This document shows positions 9,240-17,165 of a DNA stretch of 64,000 bases, piece after piece (position 1 is the stretch's first letter; each line of letters begins with the position of its first letter). A program made the position numbers and the translations under genes. The stretch is from Oxalobacteraceae bacterium (GTDB lineage Bacteria; Pseudomonadota; Gammaproteobacteria; Burkholderiales; Burkholderiaceae_D), in the NCBI GenBank assembly GCA_027490725.1, contig JAIXXN010000012.1, positions 47,005-111,004 of the forward strand, read 5' to 3'. The notes below the pieces were generated by a model. That model made no database searches. It was not told the origin of the DNA and was given only the letters and a program-made list of their open reading frames with translations.

Positions 9240-10073
9240 CTAGCCTGGCTTGCCCGTTTCGGCCGGCGAGCCGGGCGCAGCCGCCAGCAGTTGCTGCTGC
9301 GCCTGCCGATAGGCGCTCGGGGTCAGTCCGCTGCTTTCGCGGAAGGCGGTGGCAAAGTTGCCGGCATTATTGAAGCCCACTAGCAGGGCAATATCCTGCA
9401 CCTCGATATCGGTTTCGCGCAGCAGATTCATGCCGCACTCGATGCGTGCGGCACGGATGTAGGCAAACACGGTCATGCCGGTGTGGGCGCGGAACAGTTG
9501 CGACAGTTTTTCCCGATAGGTGCCGACCTTGCTGGCGATCTCCGTCAGGCTCGGTGGTGCCGCCAGATTGTTCGAAATCAGCCGCTTCACGGCGTTCACC
9601 AGCACCATCTCCGGATCGGTCACCGCGACCAGCGTTGGGTCCGGCGCGGCGTCGTCACGCGGCGTCTGCGTCCGTACCCGCATGGCGAGCCCCAGATGTA
9701 CCTGAATGCGGGCCGCCAGTTCGCCCGACGAATACGGTTTGCCGATAAAGTCGACCCCGCCCAGCGACAGTCCGAGGATGCGGTCTTCGGCGTTGTTATT
9801 GCCACTCAGAAAAATGATCGGGATGTCCTGGGTGGCGGCATTGGCTTTCAGCAAGCGACAGGCGGCATACCCATCCATGCCGGGCATGTGGACGTCGAGC
9901 AGGATCAGATCGGGTTGCTGGGCCAGCGCCAGTTGGTAGCCCTGCATGCCGTTGAAGGCAACGGTGACGCTGTACGGCAGTTCGCTCAGCAGATCGACCA
10001 GCATGCGCTGCTCGAACGCGGAATCTTCTACGACCAGGATCTTGCTCGATGGGGAAGGACTGGCTATCGGCAT
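9240..10073 (-). CDS. Response regulator: REC domain with AraC-type DNA-binding domain
   Basis: A 277-residue two-component regulator. The receiver domain occupies residues 10-125, with phospho-acceptor Asp60 (LLDVHMPGMDG), acidic pocket ED17-ish (VVED) and conserved Lys112 (IGKPYSSGE). A linker leads to an AraC/XylS double helix-turn-helix at about 165-265, ending in the typical VGFNNAGNFATAFRESSGLTPSAYR second-helix region. It would activate or repress target genes on phosphorylation. No histidine kinase gene adjoins; it is convergent with the chemoreceptor and divergent from the HxlR regulator. A possible promoter is annotated at 10105-10134. Confidence 0.9.
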   Translation of the reverse strand: MPIASPSPSSKILVVEDSAFEQRMLVDLLSELPYSVTVAFNGMQGYQLALAQQPDLILLDVHMPGMDGYAACRLLKANAATQDIPIIFLSGNNNAEDRILGLSLGGVDFIGKPYSSGELAARIQVHLGLAMRVRTQTPRDDAAPDPTLVAVTDPEMVLVNAVKRLISNNLAAPPSLTEIASKVGTYREKLSQLFRAHTGMTVFAYIRAARIECGMNLLRETDIEVQDIALLVGFNNAGNFATAFRESSGLTPSAYRQAQQQLLAAAPGSPAETGKPG

Positions 10074-10104
10074 GGCCTCGGGACCACTTTGAAAAAGACG
10101 TTCG

Positions 10105-10134
10105 AGTATGGTTAAAATTACTTTATTACTTCAA
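10105..10134 (-). promoter_or_regulatory. Possible sigma-70 promoter for the REC-AraC regulator
   Basis: Read on the minus strand, TTGAAG (10134-10129) and CATACT (10110-10105) are separated by 18 bp, about 30 bp upstream of the start codon. The surrounding DNA is AT-rich. Matches to consensus are moderate only. Confidence 0.35.
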
Positions 10135-10394
10135 GTTGCATAGTAGCGCTAAGCGCGCAAAAAGTTGACTAGTTTCTGTCAGTGCGCGCCACCGACCCCG
10201 ACTAGCTTGCAAGATTGTTGTAAATACCCCCTCAACAGCGCTATTTTTCGCGCTTTTCTCCTCCAGCAAAACTGCTCTCGCTTATGGCAAAAGCACGGTT
10301 TTTTCGGATAGTTAATAATGAATTGCACTCGGAAATGATGCCGGAGACGCAATAGTACATACCTGAAATGAACCAGCAAACCTTGGAGTCCAGC
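10135..10394. other. Divergent intergenic region (REC-AraC / HxlR)
   Basis: Together with the preceding 60 bases this makes a 321-bp gap between two divergent regulator genes. It is AT-richer than its surroundings and includes a short palindromic stretch around AGCGCTAAGCGCGC near 10146-10159. HxlR proteins often bind near their own promoter, so an operator may lie here, but no clear site could be identified. Confidence 0.4.
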
Positions 10395-10886
10395 ATGAAA
10401 CACACCGATTTTGGCAGCATGCCCTGTCCGATTGCCCGCAGTCTGGGAAAAGTGGGGGAGTGGTGGAGCATCCTGATTCTGCGTGATGCGTTTTACGGTC
10501 TGACGCGTTTCGATGAGTTCGAGAAAAGCCTGAAAATTGCCCCGAATATGCTGACGCGCCGGCTCGCTGCACTGGTCGAAGGTGGCGTGATGGAGCGTCG
10601 CCAGTATAGCAACCGGCCACCGCGTTTCGAATACGTGCTGACCGAGAAGGGGCGCGCCTTTAAACCGGTGTTGCTGGCGTTTATTGCGTGGGGTAATGAC
10701 CATCTGGCACCGGAAGGCGCCAGCTTGCTGGTGGTGAGCCGCGAAACGGGTAAGCCGGCCGATCAGGTGCTGGTCGATGCGAATAGCGGGCTGGCCATCA
10801 ATGACGAAGATTATATGTTTGCGCCGGGGCCGGCCGCATCGGAAGGGATGCGTAGCCGCCTGATGGAAATCGGCAAAATAGCCTGA
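10395..10886 (+). CDS. HxlR-family winged-helix transcriptional regulator
   Basis: A 163-residue DNA-binding protein. The HxlR core starts at CPIARSLGKVGEWWSILILR, the usual cysteine-led first helix. It is followed by the recognition region FDEFEKSLKIAPNMLTRRL and the wing FEYVLTEKGRAF. Unlike minimal HxlR proteins (~110-120 residues) it has a ~45-residue C-terminal extension of unknown role. The start at 10395 is chosen because GGAG at 10385-10388 is 6 bp upstream; an earlier ATG at 10368 lacks such a site. Such regulators often sense electrophiles, aldehydes or redox state through the conserved cysteine; that is family knowledge, not shown here. It is monocistronic, with a terminator following. 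Confidence 0.9.
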   Translation: MKHTDFGSMPCPIARSLGKVGEWWSILILRDAFYGLTRFDEFEKSLKIAPNMLTRRLAALVEGGVMERRQYSNRPPRFEYVLTEKGRAFKPVLLAFIAWGNDHLAPEGASLLVVSRETGKPADQVLVDANSGLAINDEDYMFAPGPAASEGMRSRLMEIGKIA

Positions 10887-10906
10887 TTTTCTGGCCTGGC
10901 TTGTGG

Positions 10907-10941
10907 GTGGCGCTCCCGCTTTGGGGAGTGCCATTTTTTTT
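10907..10941 (+). terminator. Rho-independent terminator after the HxlR gene
   Basis: GGCGCTCCC (10909-10917) pairs with GGGAGTGCC (10924-10932) with one G-T pair. A run of eight T (10934-10941) follows directly. Confidence 0.9.
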
Positions 10942-10965
10942 GCCGATTGGAAATGCAACAGCAGC

Positions 10966-10994
10966 TTGTCCGCGCGGCAAACTGTGGAATAATA
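10966..10994 (+). promoter_or_regulatory. Possible sigma-70 promoter for the TPR-GAF-GGDEF gene
   Basis: TTGTCC (10966-10971) is followed after 17 bp by ATAATA (10989-10994). It lies about 80 bp upstream of the GTG start at 11076, which argues against an earlier start upstream of it. Confidence 0.4.
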
Positions 10995-11075
10995 AGGTCA
11001 GCGCAACCCTGCGCAGCCGATGGTGCTGGCGGTTCCTATCCCGAACCGCGAGTCCACAGTAAAGGAAGCTTTTTG

Positions 11076-13943
11076 GTGAATCTGTTTGCCCGCGATGAAG
11101 AGCTGGTGCCGTGGCAGGTGGCGCTGGCGGACAGTCAACTGTCGGGCCAGCAACGCTGGCCCCTGCTGGCGCAGCTAGCCTGGCACTTGCGCCAGCGCGA
11201 TCCGATCCAGGCCCGCCGGCTGTGTGCCGAACTGACACCACTGCTGGTGCTGCTGCCTGCCCCGCAGGCAGCATTGCTGCGCTGTCGGGTGCTGCTGATC
11301 GACGCCGAAGCAGAGGCGCTGCATGGCCGCCTGAATGCCGCGCAACTGCTATGCCTGCAGGCACAGACCCAGCTGGAAGCGAGCGCGAGCGCGCTGCCGC
11401 GCGAGACGGCACTGGCGCGGGCCGACATCGACTGGCTGCTGGCCTGGCTGGCCAATGACCGCGGTGACAGTCACGCCGCTGCGCAGGCGCTGGCACGTGC
11501 AGCGCAGGCGGCTCGGCAGGGCGAAGATCCGCTGCGCATTGACGTCTTCGATGCGGTTGCCGGCATCTGCGATACCTTCAGCGACTGGCAGGCAGCACAG
11601 CAGCGCTGGGGCCAGCGTTTCGCCAGCGACCTGAGTGGCGTCGCGCCCATTGCGGCTGGCTGGATCAGTGATTTCTTCGGCACCTGTGCATTCCAGCGCA
11701 GCGAATACGGACGCGCCATCGGCCATCTGATGCTGAGTTTCGAGACGGCGCTGGCGAGTGGCCAGATTCGTCGCGCGATCGTCATCGCCACCAATATCGG
11801 CAATGGCTTTACCAGTCTGAATGCCCACGAGGCGGCGCTCGACTGGATGCAGCGCGGGCTGGATCTGGCACGGCCGACCGGCTGGCCGCTGAGCATCGGC
11901 ATGTGTCTGATGCAGACCGCAGAAACCCTGCGCCAGCTGGGCCAGCGCGAAGCGGCGCAGACCTTGCTGCGCGAAGCACTGCACACCTTGCAACCCTTGT
12001 CCGGCTCGCGTGCCTACGCCGTGGCGCTCGAATATCAGGGGGATCTGGCACTCGATCTGGGCGATTATGCGGGCGCGCTGGACAGCTTTAGTCAGCTGGC
12101 GGTGCGCGGCGATGCCTTGCGCCAGACCGACTTCCAGAGCAGCGCGCGGCGCGGTCAGGCGCATGCGCTGTCACATCTGGGGCGTGCTGCGGAAGCGCTG
12201 GCGGCCGCCGAAGCGGCCTGGCAGCTGGCGCGCGAACATGTCGATGCGTCGGCCCAGATTGCAGCACTCAATGTGCTGGCCGATATCCATGCCGTCCATG
12301 CACTGGCGGCGCCACCGGCCATGCAGGCGGCCAGTCCGGTGCTGCACTACCTGCTGCTGGCGCTGGAGGTGGCCGCCACTATCGAAGGCTATACCGTGTC
12401 CGGCGCGCTGCTCGATGCGATTGCGCGCGAGTATGCGGCAGTGGGCGATTTTGCGCGCGCCTACACCATCTCGCTGCAGGCCGGTGCAGCACGTGAACAG
12501 ATCCACAGCCAGCAGGCGACCAACCGCGCCATTGCGATGCAGGTGCAGTACCAGACCGAGCGAGCGCAGACCGAAGGCGAGCATCATCGCGAGCTGGCAG
12601 CGGCCGAAGCGCAGCGCGCCGAAGTACTGCAGCAAACCAGTGCCACACTGACGCACCTGAGCGCCATCGGGCAGGAGATTACCGCCCATCTGGATGCGGC
12701 GGCCGTGTTCCGCGCGCTGGACCGGCACGTACATGGTCTGCTCGACGCCACCCATTTTTCGATTTTCCTGCTGGACGCCGATGGCGACTGGCTGACCTGC
12801 GCGTTCGGCACGGAGGCGGGCCATCAGGTGCCGCCGGTGCGGGTGGCGCTGTCCGACCCGCAAGCCAATTCGGCGCGCTGTGTGCGCGAACGGCGCGAGA
12901 TACTGGTGCAGCTGGGGGTGGCCGATCTGACGCCGAATCTGATTCCCGGCACCCTGCCGACACTGACCCTGCTGTTTGCGCCATTGCGAGTGGGTGAGCG
13001 GGTACTGGGGGTGATGACGGCGCAATCGCTGCAGGCGAATGCTTATGGCGAGCGTGAACGGCTGATCTTCCGTACCCTGTGCGCGTATGGCGCGATTGCA
13101 CTCGACAACGCTAGCGCCTACCGTCAGGTGGCGGCGACCCTGAAGGCGCTTAGCGCCACCCAGGAGCAGCTGCTGGAAAAAAATCTGGAACTGGAGCGCG
13201 CCTATCAGGCGCTCGAAGAAGTCAGTCTGACCGACCAGCTGACCGGGTTGCGCAACCGCCGCTTCTTCCTACAGAACGTGGATGCCGACGTGGCGCTGAG
13301 TCTGCGCGCCCACGAGGTGGGCCAGCACCGCGAACTGACGCTGTGCGATCTGCAGGCGGCCAAGGATCTGGTGTTCTTCATGGTCGATCTGGATCACTTC
13401 AAGGAAGTCAACGATCGCTACGGCCATGCTGCTGGCGATTCGATTCTGGTGCAGATGCGCGAGCGTCTGCGTGAGGTGTTCCGCGAATCGGATTATGTGA
13501 TTCGCTGGGGCGGCGAGGAATTTCTGGTTCTGGCGCGCGCTACCCACCGTGAAGAAGCGCATGTGGTGGCGGAGCGGATGCGCTGCGCGGTGGCCGAGCG
13601 CGACTTCATACTGCCCGATGGCGGCATGCTGGCGCGTACCTGCTCGATCGGGTTTGCCTGCTTCCCCTTCCTGCCCGAACAAGCGCGCCTGTTGTCATGG
13701 TCACAGGTGGTGGAGCTGGCCGATCAGGGCCTGTACATCGCCAAGCGTTCCGGTCGCAATGCCTGGGCGGCGCTGTACAGCACCGCCAGCACCCGTAGCG
13801 AAGGCGTGTTCCCGCGCCTGATGCAGCACCTCGAACAGGCGGTGCAGGAGGGCGAGGTGCGGCTGGTGACGAATCTGACTGGCCCGCTGAATCTGGGTGG
13901 CGAACGGCGCCGCGTCGGGCTGTCGAGCGATCTGGAAAACTAG
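11076..13943 (+). CDS. Diguanylate cyclase with TPR-like and GAF domains
   Basis: A soluble protein of about 955 residues. The first ~480 residues are alanine/leucine-rich helical repeats of TPR type. A coiled linker with many Gln and Glu residues follows, then a GAF domain (about 525-690, starting LSAIGQEITAHLDAAAVF), a second short coiled linker and a C-terminal GGDEF domain. The active-site loop is GGEEF near residue 812, and five residues before it lies RESD, matching the inhibitory I-site. It is therefore expected to make c-di-GMP with product inhibition. GTG 11076 is chosen because AAGGAAG at 11062-11068 precedes it; the frame stays open further upstream, but a likely promoter lies there. 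No membrane segment is seen, so it should sense cytoplasmic signals or partners. Confidence 0.9.
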   Translation: MNLFARDEELVPWQVALADSQLSGQQRWPLLAQLAWHLRQRDPIQARRLCAELTPLLVLLPAPQAALLRCRVLLIDAEAEALHGRLNAAQLLCLQAQTQLEASASALPRETALARADIDWLLAWLANDRGDSHAAAQALARAAQAARQGEDPLRIDVFDAVAGICDTFSDWQAAQQRWGQRFASDLSGVAPIAAGWISDFFGTCAFQRSEYGRAIGHLMLSFETALASGQIRRAIVIATNIGNGFTSLNAHEAALDWMQRGLDLARPTGWPLSIGMCLMQTAETLRQLGQREAAQTLLREALHTLQPLSGSRAYAVALEYQGDLALDLGDYAGALDSFSQLAVRGDALRQTDFQSSARRGQAHALSHLGRAAEALAAAEAAWQLAREHVDASAQIAALNVLADIHAVHALAAPPAMQAASPVLHYLLLALEVAATIEGYTVSGALLDAIAREYAAVGDFARAYTISLQAGAAREQIHSQQATNRAIAMQVQYQTERAQTEGEHHRELAAAEAQRAEVLQQTSATLTHLSAIGQEITAHLDAAAVFRALDRHVHGLLDATHFSIFLLDADGDWLTCAFGTEAGHQVPPVRVALSDPQANSARCVRERREILVQLGVADLTPNLIPGTLPTLTLLFAPLRVGERVLGVMTAQSLQANAYGERERLIFRTLCAYGAIALDNASAYRQVAATLKALSATQEQLLEKNLELERAYQALEEVSLTDQLTGLRNRRFFLQNVDADVALSLRAHEVGQHRELTLCDLQAAKDLVFFMVDLDHFKEVNDRYGHAAGDSILVQMRERLREVFRESDYVIRWGGEEFLVLARATHREEAHVVAERMRCAVAERDFILPDGGMLARTCSIGFACFPFLPEQARLLSWSQVVELADQGLYIAKRSGRNAWAALYSTASTRSEGVFPRLMQHLEQAVQEGEVRLVTNLTGPLNLGGERRRVGLSSDLEN

Positions 13944-13956
13944 CCCGGCGCTGGCG

Positions 13957-13989
13957 CTGGCACTGAGCTGGCACTGAGCCAGCACTGAG
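13957..13989 (+). repeat. 11-bp tandem repeat, three copies
   Basis: Copies of ctggcactgag at 13957-13967 and 13968-13978, then ccagcactgag at 13979-13989. It begins 13 bp after the stop of the diguanylate cyclase gene. Confidence 0.85.
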
Positions 13990-14041
13990 CTAGCCTGTGG
14001 CGGGCTTGTTATACTGGGCCTTCTGCCTGCCATCTGCTGCC

Positions 14042-14599
14042 ATGACCATCACCCGCTGCCACTGGGCCAATCCGGCCAATCCGCTGTACCTTGCCTATCA
14101 TGACGAAGAGTGGGGCGTGCCCTGCCACGACGAGCTGCGCCTGTTCGAGATGCTGAATCTGGAAGGGGCGCAGGCGGGTCTGAGCTGGGAAACCATACTC
14201 AACAAGCGTGCTAATTACCGGCTCGCCTTTGACCAGTGGGATGCCGGAAAAATCGCTGCGTATGATGCCGATAAGGTGGCGCAATTGCTGGCCAATCCGG
14301 GCATCGTGCGCAACCGTCTGAAGGTCGCTGCGGCGATTACCAATGCGCAGGCCTATCTGCGTCTGCGTGCCAGCGGAACGACACTCGACGCATGGTTGTG
14401 GGCCTATGTGGACGGCGTGCCCTTGCCGCCTGCTGCAGGATCGCGCCCCGCTAAAACGGCGCTCTCGGACCGGATCTCGAAGGATCTGCTGAAACTCGGG
14501 TTCAAGTTTGTCGGCTCGACCATTGTCTACGCCTACATGCAGGGTATCGGCATGGTGAATGACCACGACCCGGCCTGCTTCTGCCGGCAGCGGACATGA
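14042..14599 (+). CDS. tag: DNA-3-methyladenine glycosylase I
   Basis: A 185-residue base-excision repair enzyme that removes 3-methyladenine from alkylated DNA. It begins TITRCHWANP, which carries the zinc-binding Cys of Tag proteins. It continues YHDEEWGVP (zinc-ligand His region) and LEGAQAGLSWETIL, which holds the conserved Glu and Trp of the base pocket. The C-terminal DHDPACFCR supplies the second pair of zinc ligands. Length matches E. coli Tag (187). Its stop overlaps the start of mnmC by four bases (ATGA), so the two are translationally coupled. The ATG at 14042 is chosen since Tag proteins begin a few residues before the first zinc Cys. Confidence 0.95.
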   Translation: MTITRCHWANPANPLYLAYHDEEWGVPCHDELRLFEMLNLEGAQAGLSWETILNKRANYRLAFDQWDAGKIAAYDADKVAQLLANPGIVRNRLKVAAAITNAQAYLRLRASGTTLDAWLWAYVDGVPLPPAAGSRPAKTALSDRISKDLLKLGFKFVGSTIVYAYMQGIGMVNDHDPACFCRQRT

Positions 14600-16281
14600 T
14601 GGCGCAGCCGGACACCCGCTTAGCACCGCAGGTGCTGCTGGACAGTGACTTTGGCGACGGTGCGCGCTTCATGGCGGCGTGGCGCGCGCTGGCGCCGCAG
14701 CAGACGCTGTTCTATCTGGCGCTGGCAGCGCGCGTGCCGCCAGCATTGGCGATCGCCGATGCGCAACTGCGCGCCCTGTGGCCGCTGGATGTGCCGGGTT
14801 TTCATCGCATCGTGCTCGATGATGGGCGGGTAACGCTGGATCTGCTGGTGGGGTGCCAGAGCGAGCTGCTGGCGCAGCTCGAGGCGCGGGTGGATCAGTT
14901 CCGGATTGATGCAGGCCTGCCACCGGCACTGGCACGCGAACTGGCGCGACTGGCGCGTCCTGACGCGCTACTGCTGGCCGACGCGCCGGACCAGGCCTTG
15001 CAGACGGCCTTGCGCAAGCAGGGTTTTGTACAGCAGGCAGGTGAGGGCTACCGCGCCCTGTATCAGAGCCGCAAACCGCGTGCGCCTGCACCGCCCTTGC
15101 CTGCGGTGCGCGAGGCGATTGTGATCGGGGCGGGCGTGGCCGGGGCCTCGGCTTGCCATCGTCTGTGTGCCGCAGGCTGGCAGGTGACGCTGATCGAGCG
15201 ACATGCCGAACCGGCGCAGGAAGCATCCGGCAATCTGGCAGGTATATTCATGCCGCTGCTGTCCAAGGATGACAATATTCCCACCCGCCTGACGCGCGCC
15301 GCTTTTCTGTTCGGACTGCGCGAGTGGCAGCGCCTTGGTGGTGTCGGCAAGGTGTTCGAGGGCGCTAGCTGCGGTGTGCTGCAACTGGCGCGCGATGCGC
15401 AGCACGCACTGGTGCAGCAGGACGTGGTGAGCAGCTGGAATTATCCGCAGGAGTATGTGCGCTGGCTTGATGCCGCCGCTGCCAGCGCTTTGCTGGGCGG
15501 GCCGACGCCTGACGGTGGCTGGCTGTTCGAGCAGGGCGGCTGGGCGCGCCCCGGCTCGCTGTGCGCCGCCTTGCTGGACGCCTGCGGTACGCGCCTGCAA
15601 CGCCGTTTCAGTAGCGAGGCCTTGCGCCTGCAGCGTCATGACGGGCAGTGGCAGGTGTTCGGCGCGGGTGACAGCCTGCTGGCAGAGGCGCCGACGGTGG
15701 TGCTGGCCAACGGCGGGGCAGCGCTCGAGATCGCGCAGTCGGCGCAATTGCCGCTGACGCGCTTGCGCGGGCAGGTGACGCATCTGGCGCAGGAAAACGG
15801 TCCGCGCCTGTCGCTGGCGGTGTGCCGCGAGGCGTATGTGACGCCGCCGAATCAGGGCATCATCTGTGCCGGGGCTACCTATGACCGCGATGATGACAAG
15901 GCGCTGCGGGTCAACTGCCAGCAGGAGAATCTGGCACGGCTGGCGGAAATCATTCCCGGTGCGGAAGTGGCGGCGCTGGCTGCGACTGCCCCGCTGGCAG
16001 GGCGGGTCGGCTTCCGTTGTGCGGCGCCGGATCGCCTGCCGCTGGTCGGGCCGCTGCCTGATTACAGCAGCACGGGGCGGGTCGAGCGCTTGCGCGATAT
16101 GCCCGCGCATCCCGGCCTATATAGTCTGCTCGCTTATGCCTCGCGCGGCATCATCTGGTCGACCCTGATGGCGGAGCTGCTGGTGTCCCAGCTGGAGCAG
16201 CGCCCCTTGCCGCTGGAAGCGTCGCTGGTCGATGCGCTGGCGCCGGGACGTTTTCTGCTCAAACAGCGCCGCCGCGCATGA
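14596..16281 (+). CDS. mnmC: MnmC-type tRNA 5-carboxymethylaminomethyl-uridine oxidoreductase with an eroded methyltransferase half
   Basis: A 561-residue protein. Residues ~170-555 form the FAD-dependent MnmC2 domain, which removes the carboxymethyl group from cmnm5(s2)U34 of tRNA. GAGVAGASACHRL at about 177-189 binds FAD, and ASRGIIWSTLMAELL near the end is characteristic. Normal MnmC begins with a ~240-residue SAM methyltransferase (MnmC1). Here only ~165 residues precede the FAD domain. The family's N-terminal block and SAM loop are reduced to FGDGARFMAAW, and the DGF-P-x-NP motif expected near residue 98 reads VDQFRIDAGLPP. The oxidase is probably active; the methyltransferase probably is not. 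This judgement uses remembered family motifs, not an alignment. It overlaps tag by four bases. Confidence 0.88.
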   Translation: MMAQPDTRLAPQVLLDSDFGDGARFMAAWRALAPQQTLFYLALAARVPPALAIADAQLRALWPLDVPGFHRIVLDDGRVTLDLLVGCQSELLAQLEARVDQFRIDAGLPPALARELARLARPDALLLADAPDQALQTALRKQGFVQQAGEGYRALYQSRKPRAPAPPLPAVREAIVIGAGVAGASACHRLCAAGWQVTLIERHAEPAQEASGNLAGIFMPLLSKDDNIPTRLTRAAFLFGLREWQRLGGVGKVFEGASCGVLQLARDAQHALVQQDVVSSWNYPQEYVRWLDAAAASALLGGPTPDGGWLFEQGGWARPGSLCAALLDACGTRLQRRFSSEALRLQRHDGQWQVFGAGDSLLAEAPTVVLANGGAALEIAQSAQLPLTRLRGQVTHLAQENGPRLSLAVCREAYVTPPNQGIICAGATYDRDDDKALRVNCQQENLARLAEIIPGAEVAALAATAPLAGRVGFRCAAPDRLPLVGPLPDYSSTGRVERLRDMPAHPGLYSLLAYASRGIIWSTLMAELLVSQLEQRPLPLEASLVDALAPGRFLLKQRRRA

Positions 16282-16334
16282 TGCAGGGGGAGCTGGCGTC
16301 TGCGCCGGGCGTTGTGGCGGCACAAACACGGTGC

Positions 16335-16363
16335 TGGTAGTGGCAAAATCAACCGGCTATAAT
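16335..16363 (+). promoter_or_regulatory. Possible promoter for the histidine kinase / REC-TPR operon
   Basis: A perfect TATAAT lies at 16358-16363. The -35 region 17 bp upstream (TGGTAG at 16335-16340) is a weak match. It lies about 55 bp before the kinase start at 16419. Confidence 0.5.
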
Positions 16364-16418
16364 CGGGCGGGTTGGACACTACGCTGCGCACCTTGCGCCG
16401 TCCATGGAGACCACGACG

Positions 16419-17165
16419 ATGGATGAATACGAAGCGCCGCAGGATCAGGGCTCGCCGGAACTGTATATGTTCCTGGCCTCGACCGCGCATGATATGAAAA
16501 ATTCGATCAGCGTCCTGAGTGGCACGCTGGAAAATCTGCTGGCCGATGCGATTGCCGGAACCACTCCCGTTGCCAGCGAGGCCGCTGCGCCCGACTACAC
16601 GCAACTGGCGCAGATGCTATACCAGACCAAGCGCCTGAACGATAACCTGATGCAGTTACTGGCCTTGTACAAGGACGTCGGTAAGCCCGGCTATCCCTTC
16701 GATGCAGTGGCGAACAGCATCGATGAGCTGGTGCAGCAGGTGGCCAGTCAGGCCCGCGTGCTACTGCGCTCGCGCGGCATCACGCTCGATATCGACTATC
16801 CGCCAGATGCTATCTGGACTTTCGATGAAGACCTGATTATTGGCGTGCTGGTACATGCGATCAATAACGCGATCCGCTATACGCGTGACCGGCTGCGACT
16901 GGCGATCCGTATCGATGGCGACTATCTGGAAATCCGTGTGGAAGATAACGGTTCGGGCTTCCCTGCGAGTATGCTGGAGGCGGGCGCAAATGCTATGAGC
17001 GAACAGCGCAGCGCGCTCAATTTCCTTAACAATAGCAGTGGTCTGGGGCTGTATTTTTCCAGCGAAGTGGCGAAGATGCATAAACACCGTCAGCGTCACG
17101 GCAGCATCGCACTGGAAAATAGCGGCCCGCTGGGCGGCGGCTGTTTCGTCTTGCGACTGCCATGA
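16419..17165 (+). CDS. Small soluble sensor histidine kinase
   Basis: A 248-residue kinase without membrane segment or recognisable sensory domain. The phospho-accepting histidine is His24 in TAHDMKNSIS. The ATPase domain follows, with the N box INNAIRY, the G1 box VEDNGSGFP and the G2 box SSGLGLYFS. Having only a dimerisation/phosphotransfer helix and ATPase, it must take its input from a partner protein. GGAGA at 16406-16410 favours ATG 16419 over the in-frame ATG at 16404. Its stop overlaps the ATG of the REC-TPR gene by four bases, which strongly suggests that protein as its phosphorylation partner. Confidence 0.9.
   Translation: MDEYEAPQDQGSPELYMFLASTAHDMKNSISVLSGTLENLLADAIAGTTPVASEAAAPDYTQLAQMLYQTKRLNDNLMQLLALYKDVGKPGYPFDAVANSIDELVQQVASQARVLLRSRGITLDIDYPPDAIWTFDEDLIIGVLVHAINNAIRYTRDRLRLAIRIDGDYLEIRVEDNGSGFPASMLEAGANAMSEQRSALNFLNNSSGLGLYFSSEVAKMHKHRQRHGSIALENSGPLGGGCFVLRLP

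Noticed and set aside
10947..11075. N-terminal extension of the TPR-GAF-GGDEF protein to an ATG at 10947
   Set aside because: A plausible promoter lies inside it (10966-10994), and a good ribosome-binding site precedes GTG 11076.
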